A stretch of DNA of 64,000 nt. Origin: Bog-473 sp963788125. Its GTDB lineage: Bacteria > Actinomycetota > Acidimicrobiia > Acidimicrobiales > RAAP-2. The notes under the pieces were generated by a model. That model was not told where the DNA came from and ran no database searches. It was given only the letters and a program-made list of their open reading frames with translations. Location: positions 1,798,001 through 1,862,000 of the forward strand of contig CAWBFN010000001.1 of assembly GCA_963788125.1 (NCBI GenBank), given 5' to 3'. Shown here piece by piece: positions 1 through 8,192 of the stretch (position 1 is the stretch's first letter; every line of letters starts with the position of its first letter). A program made the position numbers and the translations under genes.

Positions 1-547
1 TCGGTGCCTCGAAACCCTGCTTGAACCACTCGTGATCCGCCTCGGGCACTCCCAGAAAATCGGCGATGACCAGCAAGGAGAACGGGTGGGCGAATCCCTC
101 GATGAACTCGCCACCGCCGGTGTCGATGAACGCATCGAGTTGCCGCTTCCCCAGCCGCCACATGAACTCCTCGTTCTCCCGGAGTCGGCGCGGCGTAATG
201 AGCCGCATGAGAAGGGCACGATGGTCGGTGTGCCTCGGTGGGTCAAACGTCGTGAAGTTCTCATTGAGGGGGAACACGTGCCGGTAGTCCTCGATCAGGG
301 CCGTGATGTCGTCGCCCTCCACCTCGACCGGCAGGCCGGGGAAGGGGCCTCCGACGACATTGCACGACGAAAATGCGACATCGTCGCGGTAGACGGCGAC
401 GGCCTCGTCGTACCCGGTCACGGCCAGCACCCCATGATGGGGCTCCTGATAGACCGGGCAGAGCGATCGGATGTGCTCGAAGTAACGGTACGGGTCCTCC
501 ACCAGGGACTCCTCGGTGAAGTAGTCGATCGTCTCGAAATCGGTCAT
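1..547 (-). CDS. Cytochrome P450, N-terminal part (cut by window edge)
   Basis: The reverse strand encodes 182 residues from ATG at 547 to the window edge without a stop, so the heme-binding C-terminal half is outside. The start MTDFETIDYF and the motif FDPPRHTDHR at residues 101-110 match the N-terminal region and helix-C His-x3-Arg segment of bacterial P450s; ITPRRLRENE follows as usual. A strong ribosome site (GGGGAGGA) lies just upstream of the ATG. The gene is divergent from the SDR at 621 and shares a 73-bp intergenic region carrying a perfect palindrome, so co-regulation is likely. Substrate is unknown; the SDR/LLM context suggests oxidation of a lipid- or terpenoid-like compound (inference). 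Confidence 0.9.
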   Translation of the reverse strand, partial: MTDFETIDYFTEESLVEDPYRYFEHIRSLCPVYQEPHHGVLAVTGYDEAVAVYRDDVAFSSCNVVGGPFPGLPVEVEGDDITALIEDYRHVFPLNENFTTFDPPRHTDHRALLMRLITPRRLRENEEFMWRLGKRQLDAFIDTGGGEFIEGFAHPFSLLVIADFLGVPEADHEWFKQGFEAP

Positions 548-574
548 GCGCCCATCCTCCCCGTCCCGACCATG

Positions 575-590
575 TTGGACGATAGTCCAA
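575..590. promoter_or_regulatory. Perfect palindrome between divergent P450 and SDR genes (probable operator)
   Basis: TTGGACGATAGTCCAA has 6-bp arms separated by 4 bp. It sits about 28 bp from the P450 start and 30 bp from the SDR start, where a dimeric repressor would block both promoters. The geometry fits a TetR-family operator. No regulator gene is visible nearby, so the cognate protein is unknown. Confidence 0.65.
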
Positions 591-608
591 ATTAGCCGGG
601 ATTCGCGC

Positions 609-614
609 TATCGT
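609..614 (+). promoter_or_regulatory. -10 element of a likely leaderless SDR transcript
   Basis: TATCGT lies 6 nt upstream of the ATG at 621 and no Shine-Dalgarno sequence fits, so transcription probably starts at or next to the start codon. No clear -35 is seen; the palindrome 575-590 covers the -35 region. Confidence 0.4.
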
Positions 615-620
615 CGCAGC

Positions 621-1406
621 ATGCAGTTCGAGGGACGTGTCGCACTCGTGACGGGCGGCGGGTCGGGCATCGGGCGGGCCACCGCCGAACGTCTGGCGGC
701 CGAGGGGATGAAGGTCTGCGTCGTGGACCTGGTCGGCGATGCCGCCGAATCGGTCTGCGCCCGGATCGGAGGGCTGGCCGTCACCGCCGATGTCTCGAAC
801 CCCGACGAGCTCGACTCGGCCTTCGCCCGGTGCGTCGACGTATTCGCTCGGCTCGACGTTGCCCACTTGAACGCGGGCGTGTCGCTCGGCGCGGGCGACG
901 TGGCCGAGCTTGACGTCCAGAACTATCGCCGGTCGGTCGGCGTCAACATCGACCATGTCGTGTTCGGGACCCGCGCCGCCGTCCGGACGATCCGCCGGAG
1001 CGAACCCGACGGTGGACCGCGCGCCGTGGTAGCGACGGCGTCGATTGCTGGACTCGAGCCGTTCTACCCCGGCGCCATCTACACGCTGACCAAGCATGCG
1101 GTTGTGGGCTTCATCCGTGCCATCGCCCCTGACCTCGCTCGAGACGGTATTGCTGCGCATGTCGTCTGCCCGGGCCTGACCGACACTGGGATGCTGAACC
1201 CGGAACGGAAAGAGCTCTTGCTTCGAGCCGGGATGCCGCTCGTCGAACCCGAGCGGATCGCCGACGCTGTCATCGCTGCCCTCAGCTCACCCCTCGATGT
1301 AACCGGGACGTGCTGGGTCGGCAATCCCGACCAACCGCCGCTGCCGTGGACCTTCACCGCCGTCCCGGGCCCGCACTGTGCGATCAACAAGCTCCGCAGT
1401 CGATGA
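621..1406 (+). CDS. Short-chain dehydrogenase/reductase (SDR)
   Basis: This 261-residue classical SDR has a Rossmann fold: cofactor motif TGGGSGIG at residues 11-18, NAG at 84-86, and the catalytic triad Ser141, Tyr154 and Lys158 (YTLTK). Asp36 at the end of beta-2 suggests preference for NAD(H). The ATG at 621 is chosen because the SDR alignment begins at MQFEGRVALVTG; an upstream in-frame ATG would add 25 unlike residues across the palindrome. The gene probably converts an alcohol to a ketone or the reverse, possibly acting on the product of the divergent P450 (inference from context). It is likely controlled through the palindrome at 575-590. Confidence 0.9.
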   Translation: MQFEGRVALVTGGGSGIGRATAERLAAEGMKVCVVDLVGDAAESVCARIGGLAVTADVSNPDELDSAFARCVDVFARLDVAHLNAGVSLGAGDVAELDVQNYRRSVGVNIDHVVFGTRAAVRTIRRSEPDGGPRAVVATASIAGLEPFYPGAIYTLTKHAVVGFIRAIAPDLARDGIAAHVVCPGLTDTGMLNPERKELLLRAGMPLVEPERIADAVIAALSSPLDVTGTCWVGNPDQPPLPWTFTAVPGPHCAINKLRSR

Positions 1407-1566
1407 GGAGTCACGCGATCGTCCCGCTTCGCCGCGCGTACCACGAGCGCACAATCCGCGGCCCCGAGCATATTTCGTATGAAGGTAGGACAGTGGAGGT
1501 GTGGCGCGCATCTCCACACGGGCATCGGACTTCTCGGCGCACTCGGTCGTCGTAGGGAGGAGCATC

Positions 1567-1850
1567 ATGACGCCGCGGATTCCGCCGATTCCGTTCAAAG
1601 ATTGGCCCGTTGAGCTGACCGCGGGCATCCCAGCGATCGAAGCACTGACCCCATCAAAAGACTCCCCGCGCAAAGAGATCGCCCAAAAGGGTAGGAACGC
1701 CCTCGGAACGCTCGCCCATCACCCGGCCTTGGCGAAGGCATGGCTACAGTTCATGGCCCAGGTCCAGCGGAACACGACACTGGCCTGCTGCGCTGGCTCA
1801 CTCGCCAGGACATGGAGAGAATCGGCGAGACGCACGTACGGCCACGTTAG
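1567..1850 (+). pseudogene. Carboxymuconolactone decarboxylase-like gene, internally disrupted
   Basis: GGGAGG at 1555-1560 precedes the ATG at 1567. The first roughly 72 residues (MTPRIPPIPFKDWP..., RNALGTLAHHPALAKAW) match the N-terminus of the CMD/AhpD-like family, ending around TTL. The expected CxxC-containing core is then absent. In another frame from about 1788 a plausible C-terminal tail (LRWLTRQDMERIG...) runs to a TAG at 1848-1850. This looks like an internal deletion joining the two ends out of frame. The original frame stays open to 1926 with unrelated residues. Read-through of an assembly error is possible, but the missing core makes a real deletion more likely. Intact members are small dehydrogenase- or peroxidase-like proteins. 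Confidence 0.55.
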
Positions 1851-1879
1851 GGCAGGCACGGATCCACTGAATCTCCTCC

Positions 1880-2644
1880 TTAGGGACAGACGAAGCCTCC
1901 GTCCACTGGTACCGCGACGCCAGTAATGAATGACGATTCATCACTAGCCAGAAACAGTGCCGTATTCGCAATCTCGGATGCCAATCCCCAGCGGTTCATG
2001 GGAACATTCTTCGGTGGCGGATACACGCCAGATGGCGGCAGCTGCCCGACCGTACCGCTATCCCGGGCACCCTTGACCAGCCCGGTCCAGAACATTCCTG
2101 GGCAGATCACGTTGGCCCGGATGCCGAGCTCGGCATAGTCCATCGCCGCGGCCTTGCTCAGCTGTATTGCTCCGGCCTTGGCTGCTCCGTAGATCGAATG
2201 GCCCTTCCAACCGATCAGCCCAGCGGCGGATGCGGTGGTGACAATTGAGCCGCTACCGTTGCGCAGCATCGCCTGAATGCCGTACTTCATCCCTAAGAAG
2301 ACACCCTTGAGGTTAGTGCTCTGCACTATCTCCCAGTTCTCCAACGTCTGCTCGTGCAGGGGCATAATCGGGCCGCCGAAGCCGGCGTTGTTGAACAGCA
2401 CATCAAGCTTTCCGAACTGCTCTTCCGCTGTGGTGATCATCGCTTGAATGTCGGCTTCGACCGAGACATCGACGTGAACGGCAACAGCGGAGGCGCCGAT
2501 GACCCTTGCTGTCTCCTCTTCATCGCCGCTGCGATCGGCGCACACTACCTTTGCCCCCTCCTTGGCGAACAACACCGCCGAAGCCCGGCCCATGCCAGAT
2601 CCCGCTCCGGTGATGACCGCAACCTTCTCTTCAAGTCTTCCCAC
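1880..2644 (-). CDS. Short-chain dehydrogenase/reductase (SDR)
   Basis: A 254-residue classical SDR: TGAGSGMG at 12-19, NNAG at 85-88, catalytic Ser139, Tyr152 and Lys156, and the family's typical end with SFITGVAVPVDGGF. It begins with GTG at 2644, preceded by an unusually long purine-rich ribosome site made of repeated GAG triplets (2651-2665 region). It is closest in style to the SDRs annotated as glucose or 3-oxoacyl-ACP dehydrogenases, but the substrate cannot be read from sequence. It lies between a broken CMD-like gene and an F420-type oxidoreductase, consistent with a catabolic cluster. Confidence 0.9.
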   Translation of the reverse strand: MGRLEEKVAVITGAGSGMGRASAVLFAKEGAKVVCADRSGDEEETARVIGASAVAVHVDVSVEADIQAMITTAEEQFGKLDVLFNNAGFGGPIMPLHEQTLENWEIVQSTNLKGVFLGMKYGIQAMLRNGSGSIVTTASAAGLIGWKGHSIYGAAKAGAIQLSKAAAMDYAELGIRANVICPGMFWTGLVKGARDSGTVGQLPPSGVYPPPKNVPMNRWGLASEIANTALFLASDESSFITGVAVPVDGGFVCP

Positions 2645-2739
2645 GACAAACCTCCTCCTCCTCCTCGCGTCGAGAGGTTGGAAAAGGCTTCTCGCGCTAT
2701 GCGCATGGCTAACACCACCCCATCAAGCAGGTCAAGTGG

Positions 2740-3702
2740 CTATTGGCCGTTGAGACGGGCCACGACCGGCGCGAAATCTTCCAGTAGCTCCCCGGGGATG
2801 GTGACATAGTTCACACCGGTCGTCTCCCGTCGAACCTGGAGCTGGTCGACAATCAGCGAGACCGGTCCGATCAGAACGTTCGGATGGTTGCGCAACACCT
2901 CTGGATCGGCGTTGCGCAACTTGCGGGCGCGTTGGACGAGGGCCGCATCAACATCCTCGGTCACCTCGGACCAGTACGGGGAGCTTTCAATGTCGAGGGC
3001 TTCAAACCGCGTGCCGGCAGCTCCCCGGATGAACTCCAGACGTCGCGCGCCTTCCTGCATTGGCGTAAGACCGGCCTCGTTAACTGCTTCCCAGGACACG
3101 TGAGCCATGCTGACGATGTCGGCCTCCCTGGCTGCGAGAGACAGTACCCGCCGACGATTGCCACCAATCATGATTGGCGGGTGTGGGCGCTGCACGGGTA
3201 ACGGCAGTCCCGAATAGCCGGTAACTCGCACGAACCGCCCGTCGCACTCGATCGGCTCGCCCGACCAGTGCGCTTTGATGAGCCGAACGACCTCTTCCAG
3301 CTTCGTAACCCGATCCCTCGGTTCGCCAAAGACGAGTCCCATCGCCTCGTACTCTCCGCGGTTGGTGCCCGCACCGATGCCGAACTCGAGGCGGCCATCC
3401 GAGAGCAGGTCGAGCGTCGCTGCCTCCTTGGCCAATACGGCTGGAACGTGATAATCGATGCAGAACACTCGGCATCCGATGCGGAGTGTTGTCGTCCAGG
3501 CGGCTGCGGCAGCCATCGCCGCAATGGGAGCGAGCTCCTGTGGTTCAAGCAGCGTGGCGGCGCCGGCCGGTCCCGGACCGAGGTAGTGATCGGCAAGTGA
3601 CAGCGTCGAGTAACCGAGGTCCTCAGCCCGGCGTGCCAGGTCGCGCCACTCGGCGGCTGAGTGGGCTAAAGTGGTCTGTAGTCCGAAGCGAAATGGTTTC
3701 AC
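2740..3702 (-). CDS. LLM-class F420-dependent oxidoreductase (luciferase-like)
   Basis: A 320-residue TIM-barrel protein of the luciferase-like superfamily. MKPFRFGLQT at the N-terminus, the substrate-side LADHYLGPG segment, DLLSDGRLEFGIGAG near residue 100 and the RPHPPIMIGGNRRR segment near 175 match the F420-dependent subgroup (TIGR03621-like). Members reduce or oxidise small substrates using coenzyme F420 rather than FMN; the exact reaction is not predictable. The start is GTG at 3702, supported by a good promoter immediately upstream (-35 TTGCCG, 17 bp, -10 GATAAT) that leaves almost no leader. Confidence 0.88.
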   Translation of the reverse strand: MKPFRFGLQTTLAHSAAEWRDLARRAEDLGYSTLSLADHYLGPGPAGAATLLEPQELAPIAAMAAAAAWTTTLRIGCRVFCIDYHVPAVLAKEAATLDLLSDGRLEFGIGAGTNRGEYEAMGLVFGEPRDRVTKLEEVVRLIKAHWSGEPIECDGRFVRVTGYSGLPLPVQRPHPPIMIGGNRRRVLSLAAREADIVSMAHVSWEAVNEAGLTPMQEGARRLEFIRGAAGTRFEALDIESSPYWSEVTEDVDAALVQRARKLRNADPEVLRNHPNVLIGPVSLIVDQLQVRRETTGVNYVTIPGELLEDFAPVVARLNGQ

Positions 3703-3710
3703 AGGGCGCC

Positions 3711-3739
3711 ATTATCGAAGGAATGCGCCGGAACGGCAA
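3711..3739 (-). promoter_or_regulatory. Promoter of the LLM oxidoreductase (leaderless)
   Basis: On the minus strand TTGCCG (3734-3739) and GATAAT (3711-3716) are separated by 17 bp; the GTG start follows 8 nt after the -10. This is the best-formed sigma-70-type promoter in the first 10 kb. Confidence 0.5.
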
Positions 3740-3847
3740 GAGGCACTTCGTTCGCGATCCGTCGACGTGAGGTTCGGCACCGGTGACTTCATCACCTCTC
3801 TCACCAAGAGATGCCGGAGGCCAGTTGGTCGTAGGGTAGGTGTAACA

Positions 3848-4030
3848 ATGAACTGGGATCTGCGGCACCGGAAGTCATCGCTCGTGATCCGGCTGCTGCT
3901 GGCAGTTTGGATCGCCGTCATCATCGTTGTGCTCTGCGCCACTGGACACTGGTGGGGCCTGGTATTCGTCGTCCCCCTGGTCCTTGACTTGTACCTGCTC
4001 CGCCGGATCTTGGCGGCCGGCTCCAGTTAA
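3848..4030 (+). CDS. Small two-helix membrane protein, unknown function
   Basis: A 60-residue protein with a short basic N-terminus (MNWDLRHRKSS) and two hydrophobic segments at about residues 12-31 and 35-51, ending with a basic turn (LLRRILAAGSS). I do not recognise a family. The ATG at 3848 is chosen because the hydrophobic protein begins there; longer in-frame starts add unlike residues. It is convergent with the ABC permease at 4149. Confidence 0.6.
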   Translation: MNWDLRHRKSSLVIRLLLAVWIAVIIVVLCATGHWWGLVFVVPLVLDLYLLRRILAAGSS

Positions 4031-4082
4031 TAGCGCGGTGTTCGCAGAGTTCCTCGATCGGGACGCCCACGCAAAATCGACG

Positions 4083-4096
4083 GGAGGCGGGCCTCC
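4083..4096. terminator. Hairpin between convergent genes
   Basis: GGAGG, a CGGG loop and CCTCC form a compact GC hairpin between two convergent genes. There is no U-tract on either side, so a terminator role is only suggested by position. Confidence 0.3.
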
Positions 4097-4148
4097 TGCG
4101 ACTGGCGCTAGCACCAAGACCGTTTGTCCCCCCAACCGCCAAACAGTT

Positions 4149-6425
4149 TCAATCATTCCTGGCGACCTCGGGTCCCGTCATCCGATTGAGGAGCGGGAAC
4201 GTCGAGGCGATGATCGCGAGCGAAACAGCGAGTCCGCCGAGCACGGTCGCCCAGTACGCGATCCCAGGGATCCGGAACACGATGCCGACCTGGGAGTGGA
4301 GGTAGAACGCAGCAGAAACCAGCCCGACCAGGATCGACACTGCAGCCACAAGCAGGAGTGGCAGCGCACTTTCCAGTGCGACGACGCGGTGCAAGTGCGC
4401 AGTGGGGACACCGGTCAGCCTGAGCAAACTGAATGGCCGCTTCCGCTCGCCCAACCCGGCGACGATGTTCACCGCGAGACTGCAGGCGGCAATGATAAGG
4501 CTCGCCACGATGATCACGTCGGTCATGTCCTGGATCATCGTGAGGAGGCGTGCGGTCGATGGATCGAACGCATCGACTGCGACCGGTGTTCCCTGGAAGG
4601 GAAAAGCCCGTTCAAGCACAGTCCGTGCCCATTCAAAGGCAGTCGCCGACCCATTCGTCGCCACGACGATCGCGTCGGCGGGGAGTCTCGCCACGTCCGC
4701 TGCGGAGAGATTCGCAGACGGCCAGGCCGTCGTCGACGCGTGCGAATTATGTCCAAGGATGTTCGAAAGGAAGTAGCCGATATTCGCCGTCGTCGCCCCC
4801 GGCGCGCACTTGCCGATTGCGGGCGTCTTCGCTAGCTGGTCGCACGCGACGACCCCGAACGAGTTGCCGTTCCTCCGCGGAGACCCGGACGAGTTCCCTC
4901 GGGTAGCTTGGGACGGGATGTCGTGGACCACCGTCACACCGCGCACTCCGGGCGTCATGCGGAGCTCAGCAAGCACCCGGCCTGGGACGGAAACAACTTG
5001 GGCGGAAGCGGGACAGTTTGACGTCGAGAAGCTGCAGAACGGGTCGCCCAGGGTGTCTCTCCCAGCGGTTCCTCCACCGGAAGCGCTAGTCGCGGCGGCG
5101 ATAGAGCTGAGGGCCCCGAACATTGCGCTTGCAACGAAGAGGGCGATCACGAGCCCGCTGATGAACCGAAAGGCGGCTTTGGGATTGTCGAGGAGCCGGC
5201 GACCGGCAATGAGCGAGGCGGGGCGACTAGCCCGCCTCACCATGAGTCGAGACCCCGCGGTCGTGAACCATGGTCCAGCCAGAACCAGCCCGACGAGGAG
5301 GAGCACGAAACCCACGACCAGCTCGAGAAGCTGGCTTCCGACGTCGCTCGGTTTGCCGGCCGCATCGAAGTACGCGAGCACGGTGATGCCGGCGAGGAGT
5401 GGGATGATCCGTATGATCCGAGGTGAGCGGGACCTTGCTCGCCGCGTCACGCCGAGCGGCGAAATCAGGACCCGGCGCAGAGCGAGCTGCGCAGACACGA
5501 CCGCTGCGACTGGAACGCCGATCACGGCGATGACGATGTCGATCCACTGCAACGAGAGGTCGCCTTGGCTGAACGGTGCTCCAGTGAACGGCACGTGGTA
5601 GAGCAACGGCCGGAAGATCAAGAAAAGTGCGAAGCCGACTGCGACGCCCACGACGGCCGCGACCACCGCTTCCACCGCGGAGACCACCGAAATCTGACGC
5701 GGTGTGGCGCCGACGAGCCGCATCGCGGCGAAACGCTCCTCGCGCCGCGCGGCCGACAACCTGCTCGCGGTCGCGATCAAGATCAGCACCGGTAGCAAGA
5801 GCGCGACGGCCCCCCCGGCCAGAACAAATTGCAGAACGGGACCGCTCCCAATTGTGCTCTTGCAGGCGTAGCAGTTCGCCGGTGTGTGTTGGATAGCTCC
5901 GACCTCGACTGCACCGGGTGCCTGCGAGAGCTGTTGTGTGGTGTGGCCGATGACGATGATCTGCGAGTTCGGGGACGGGAGTGCCGCTGGGCCGATGGTC
6001 CCGATCTGTCGCCCCGGATACCGATCGCGCAACTCTTTCGCCGGTTCGGACCGAAGGAGCGCCGTGAGCGCCGGCGAGGCGTAGTACTCCCCAGGTCCGG
6101 GTAGGTGGGCAATCCCCGGTGGTACCGGAGCGTTCTGTCCGGCGGCGGCAACGTCGACGCGATCAATCTCCTTGTTGTCGAACTCGTCGGTGCTAGACAG
6201 CCACCACAGCCGATCGGAAGTTGAAATGCTCGACGTCGGCGAAGACGATTGCGCCGCCGTGTCGAGCCACGCACCGCGATCCGTCTGAGCGTGCAGTCCG
6301 TTCACGCCCGCGAGGGCCATGAGAAGCAGACCGACACCGAGGGCGACCGCTGCCGCGGTGACGAGCAGGCGGAGCGCCGCGTCGCGACCGCTGTGCAAAG
6401 TCAAGCGAAGACCAAGACGGATCAC
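4149..6425 (-). CDS. ABC transporter permease, FtsX/MacB-like
   Basis: A 758-residue membrane protein with an N-terminal transmembrane segment, a large extracytoplasmic region, and two FtsX-type permease blocks. The first block is near residues 200-320 (with RREERFAAMRLVGATPRQI) and the second is at the C-terminus (ERKRPFSLLRLTGVPTAHL). These coupling motifs contact the ATPase. Its ATG overlaps the stop of the upstream ATPase gene by 4 bp, so the two are translated together. Such PadR-controlled pairs usually export drugs, peptides or lipids or act as mechanotransmission complexes; substrate unknown. Confidence 0.88.
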   Translation of the reverse strand: MIRLGLRLTLHSGRDAALRLLVTAAAVALGVGLLLMALAGVNGLHAQTDRGAWLDTAAQSSSPTSSISTSDRLWWLSSTDEFDNKEIDRVDVAAAGQNAPVPPGIAHLPGPGEYYASPALTALLRSEPAKELRDRYPGRQIGTIGPAALPSPNSQIIVIGHTTQQLSQAPGAVEVGAIQHTPANCYACKSTIGSGPVLQFVLAGGAVALLLPVLILIATASRLSAARREERFAAMRLVGATPRQISVVSAVEAVVAAVVGVAVGFALFLIFRPLLYHVPFTGAPFSQGDLSLQWIDIVIAVIGVPVAAVVSAQLALRRVLISPLGVTRRARSRSPRIIRIIPLLAGITVLAYFDAAGKPSDVGSQLLELVVGFVLLLVGLVLAGPWFTTAGSRLMVRRASRPASLIAGRRLLDNPKAAFRFISGLVIALFVASAMFGALSSIAAATSASGGGTAGRDTLGDPFCSFSTSNCPASAQVVSVPGRVLAELRMTPGVRGVTVVHDIPSQATRGNSSGSPRRNGNSFGVVACDQLAKTPAIGKCAPGATTANIGYFLSNILGHNSHASTTAWPSANLSAADVARLPADAIVVATNGSATAFEWARTVLERAFPFQGTPVAVDAFDPSTARLLTMIQDMTDVIIVASLIIAACSLAVNIVAGLGERKRPFSLLRLTGVPTAHLHRVVALESALPLLLVAAVSILVGLVSAAFYLHSQVGIVFRIPGIAYWATVLGGLAVSLAIIASTFPLLNRMTGPEVARND

Positions 6426-7138
6426 CGCAAGGCTCTTTCGGCCGAGGTGACTTTGCCGTCGCGCACGATCACTTCACGGTCGGCGTAGGCGGCAACCCGC
6501 GGCTCGTGGGTGACCAGGACAACCGTCGTTCCCTCCTGGCGGGCCGCGGCGGTCATCAGGTCCAGGACCAGCTCGCCGGTGAGCGAATCGAGCGACCCCG
6601 TCGGCTCGTCGGCAAAAAGCACCTCGGGCCGGCCGACGAGACCACGTGCCAGTGCGACCCGCTGCGCTTGGCCGCCCGACATCTCTCCAGCGCGGTGACG
6701 TTCCAACCCATCGAGCTTGAGTCGCTCAAACCAGCTCCTCGCCGACGCGAGTGCCTCGTTGCGGCGAGTTCCTCCGAGGAGGAGCGGCAACGCCACATTC
6801 TCCTCCGCGGTGAGCTCGGGCACTAGCTGGCCGAACTGAAAGACAAAGCCGAAGCGGTCTCGACGGAGGGCGCTGCGTTCCGACTCGGACATGGTGTCGA
6901 CGCGATGGCCGCTAAACCAGACCTCTCCGCTATCCGGGACCAAGATACCGGCCAGACAGTGAAGGAGAGTCGACTTGCCCGAGCCGCTCGGACCCATAAT
7001 GGCGAGAATTTCCCCGGCAGCTATCGGAACGCTCGCTCCTCGGAGGGCCGGGGTTTCGCCGAACGACAGCGCCACGTCTCTGGCCTCTACAAGGCAACGT
7101 GAGGGACTGATGGATGTGACAAGGCCAGCGGTATTCAT
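6422..7138 (-). CDS. ABC transporter ATP-binding protein (LolD/MacB type)
   Basis: A 238-residue ATPase: Walker A GPSGSGKST at 49-57, a Q-loop around FVFQFGQLVPELT, signature MSGGQAQRVALARGL, Walker B VLFADEPTG and the switch histidine in LVTHEPRVA. It overlaps both neighbours by 4 bp, being the middle gene of the padR-ATPase-permease operon. It energises the FtsX-type permease encoded at 4149-6425. Confidence 0.92.
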   Translation of the reverse strand: MNTAGLVTSISPSRCLVEARDVALSFGETPALRGASVPIAAGEILAIMGPSGSGKSTLLHCLAGILVPDSGEVWFSGHRVDTMSESERSALRRDRFGFVFQFGQLVPELTAEENVALPLLLGGTRRNEALASARSWFERLKLDGLERHRAGEMSGGQAQRVALARGLVGRPEVLFADEPTGSLDSLTGELVLDLMTAAARQEGTTVVLVTHEPRVAAYADREVIVRDGKVTSAERALR

Positions 7139-7659
7139 GACCGCACCACCTCAGCCAATGCCGGCAAGCGGACCGCCGTCATGTCGATCCAGCGCAGATC
7201 GGCCTCGAGATGGAAGAGGCTGTGGTCGGCCAAGAGGGCGTCGATGAGGTCGCCCTCGCGCTTGAGGGTGGTCAGTTCTCGCATTCTGCGCAGGTGTGCC
7301 GCTCGTTGGATGTCGAGATAGCCCTCTGCCGAGTGGCCCAACATGAGAGCGAAGACCACCTTGACGAAGAGGTCGGTCTGCAGGTGTGGCGCAGGCGCGA
7401 TCGGCTCTCTCAGCCACGTCTCGAATTCGTGTTTGCCACCGTCCGTAATGGCGTAGAGCTTTCGATCGGGTCCCCCTCCTGCCTCCATCTCTCCTGGCGC
7501 GACCTTCCCGTCACGGGTGAGGCGGGCCAAGGTGGCATAGACCTGGCCGAATTGGAGCGGTTTACCTCGGCCAAAGTAGGCGTCGTAGTCGCGCTTGAGG
7601 TCGTAGCCATAGCTCGGTTCACGTTCAAGGAGGCCCAGTAGGGCAAAGGGAACACTCAT
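7135..7659 (-). CDS. PadR-family transcriptional regulator
   Basis: A 174-residue regulator with the PadR winged-helix domain at the N-terminus (MSVPFALLGLLEREPSYGYD, LQFGQVYATLARL) and a C-terminal helical Vir_act_alpha_C-like dimerisation region. PadR proteins commonly repress a linked ABC exporter and lift repression on binding the exported compound. The 4-bp overlap with the ATPase gene supports that role here. The start at 7659 has no Shine-Dalgarno but lies 7 nt after a -10-like TAGTGT. Confidence 0.9.
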   Translation of the reverse strand: MSVPFALLGLLEREPSYGYDLKRDYDAYFGRGKPLQFGQVYATLARLTRDGKVAPGEMEAGGGPDRKLYAITDGGKHEFETWLREPIAPAPHLQTDLFVKVVFALMLGHSAEGYLDIQRAAHLRRMRELTTLKREGDLIDALLADHSLFHLEADLRWIDMTAVRLPALAEVVRS

Positions 7660-7666
7660 AGAGCCA

Positions 7667-7696
7667 ACACTACACTGAGTCTATAGTCTGGGTCAA
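7667..7696 (-). promoter_or_regulatory. Promoter of the padR-ABC operon
   Basis: On the minus strand TTGACC (7691-7696) and TAGTGT (7667-7672) are 18 bp apart; the ATG is 7 nt further, implying a leaderless mRNA. A near-palindromic stretch around CTATAG lies in the spacer and could be the PadR operator. Confidence 0.45.
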
Positions 7697-7699
7697 TAG

Positions 7700-8192
7700 G
7701 GTGTCAGGCTATGTACGAAGATTGCCTGGGAGCCGCACCGGCGCGGAGAGAAGTGGCCCGTAGTCACTCGTAATTGCAGCCCACGGTCGAGCGGCGAGTA
7801 CGCCACGAAACCGACGTTCAGTCGCGGAGCAGCGGCAGCACCGCTGCTGGGTGTCACGGGTCGACGGCATCACATTCCGACGTTCGAGCCACTCTGCCGT
7901 CGGGATCATGGCACCGGCGGCGCCGCGGGGCGACCGGGAACGGACCGGTGGGTCGGGCAAGAAAATTTCGGGTGCCGCCGTGCCGGTTCGGCTGGGCCCG
8001 ATGCGGCCGGCCCTGCGTGCTCTTCGTGACGAGTCCGCGCAGAGCGTCTGAACTGACGATGAATATTGCGTGAGGGACCTCGATTGTCGACCTACGGATG
8101 ATTGCCATTGGTAGTTGAGCAGCTGAGAATGCTGGTGATCGTGTGCTTCATTGACCCAGGGGTCGCTTGTACTACTGGATACGGAGGGAAAC
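7700..8192. other. Intergenic region without a recognisable gene
   Basis: About 490 bp between divergent genes. Open frames on both strands lack domain-like composition. A weak promoter for the downstream phosphatase may be TTGACC at 8151-8156 with TACTGG 16 bp later. I see nothing else. Confidence 0.4.
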
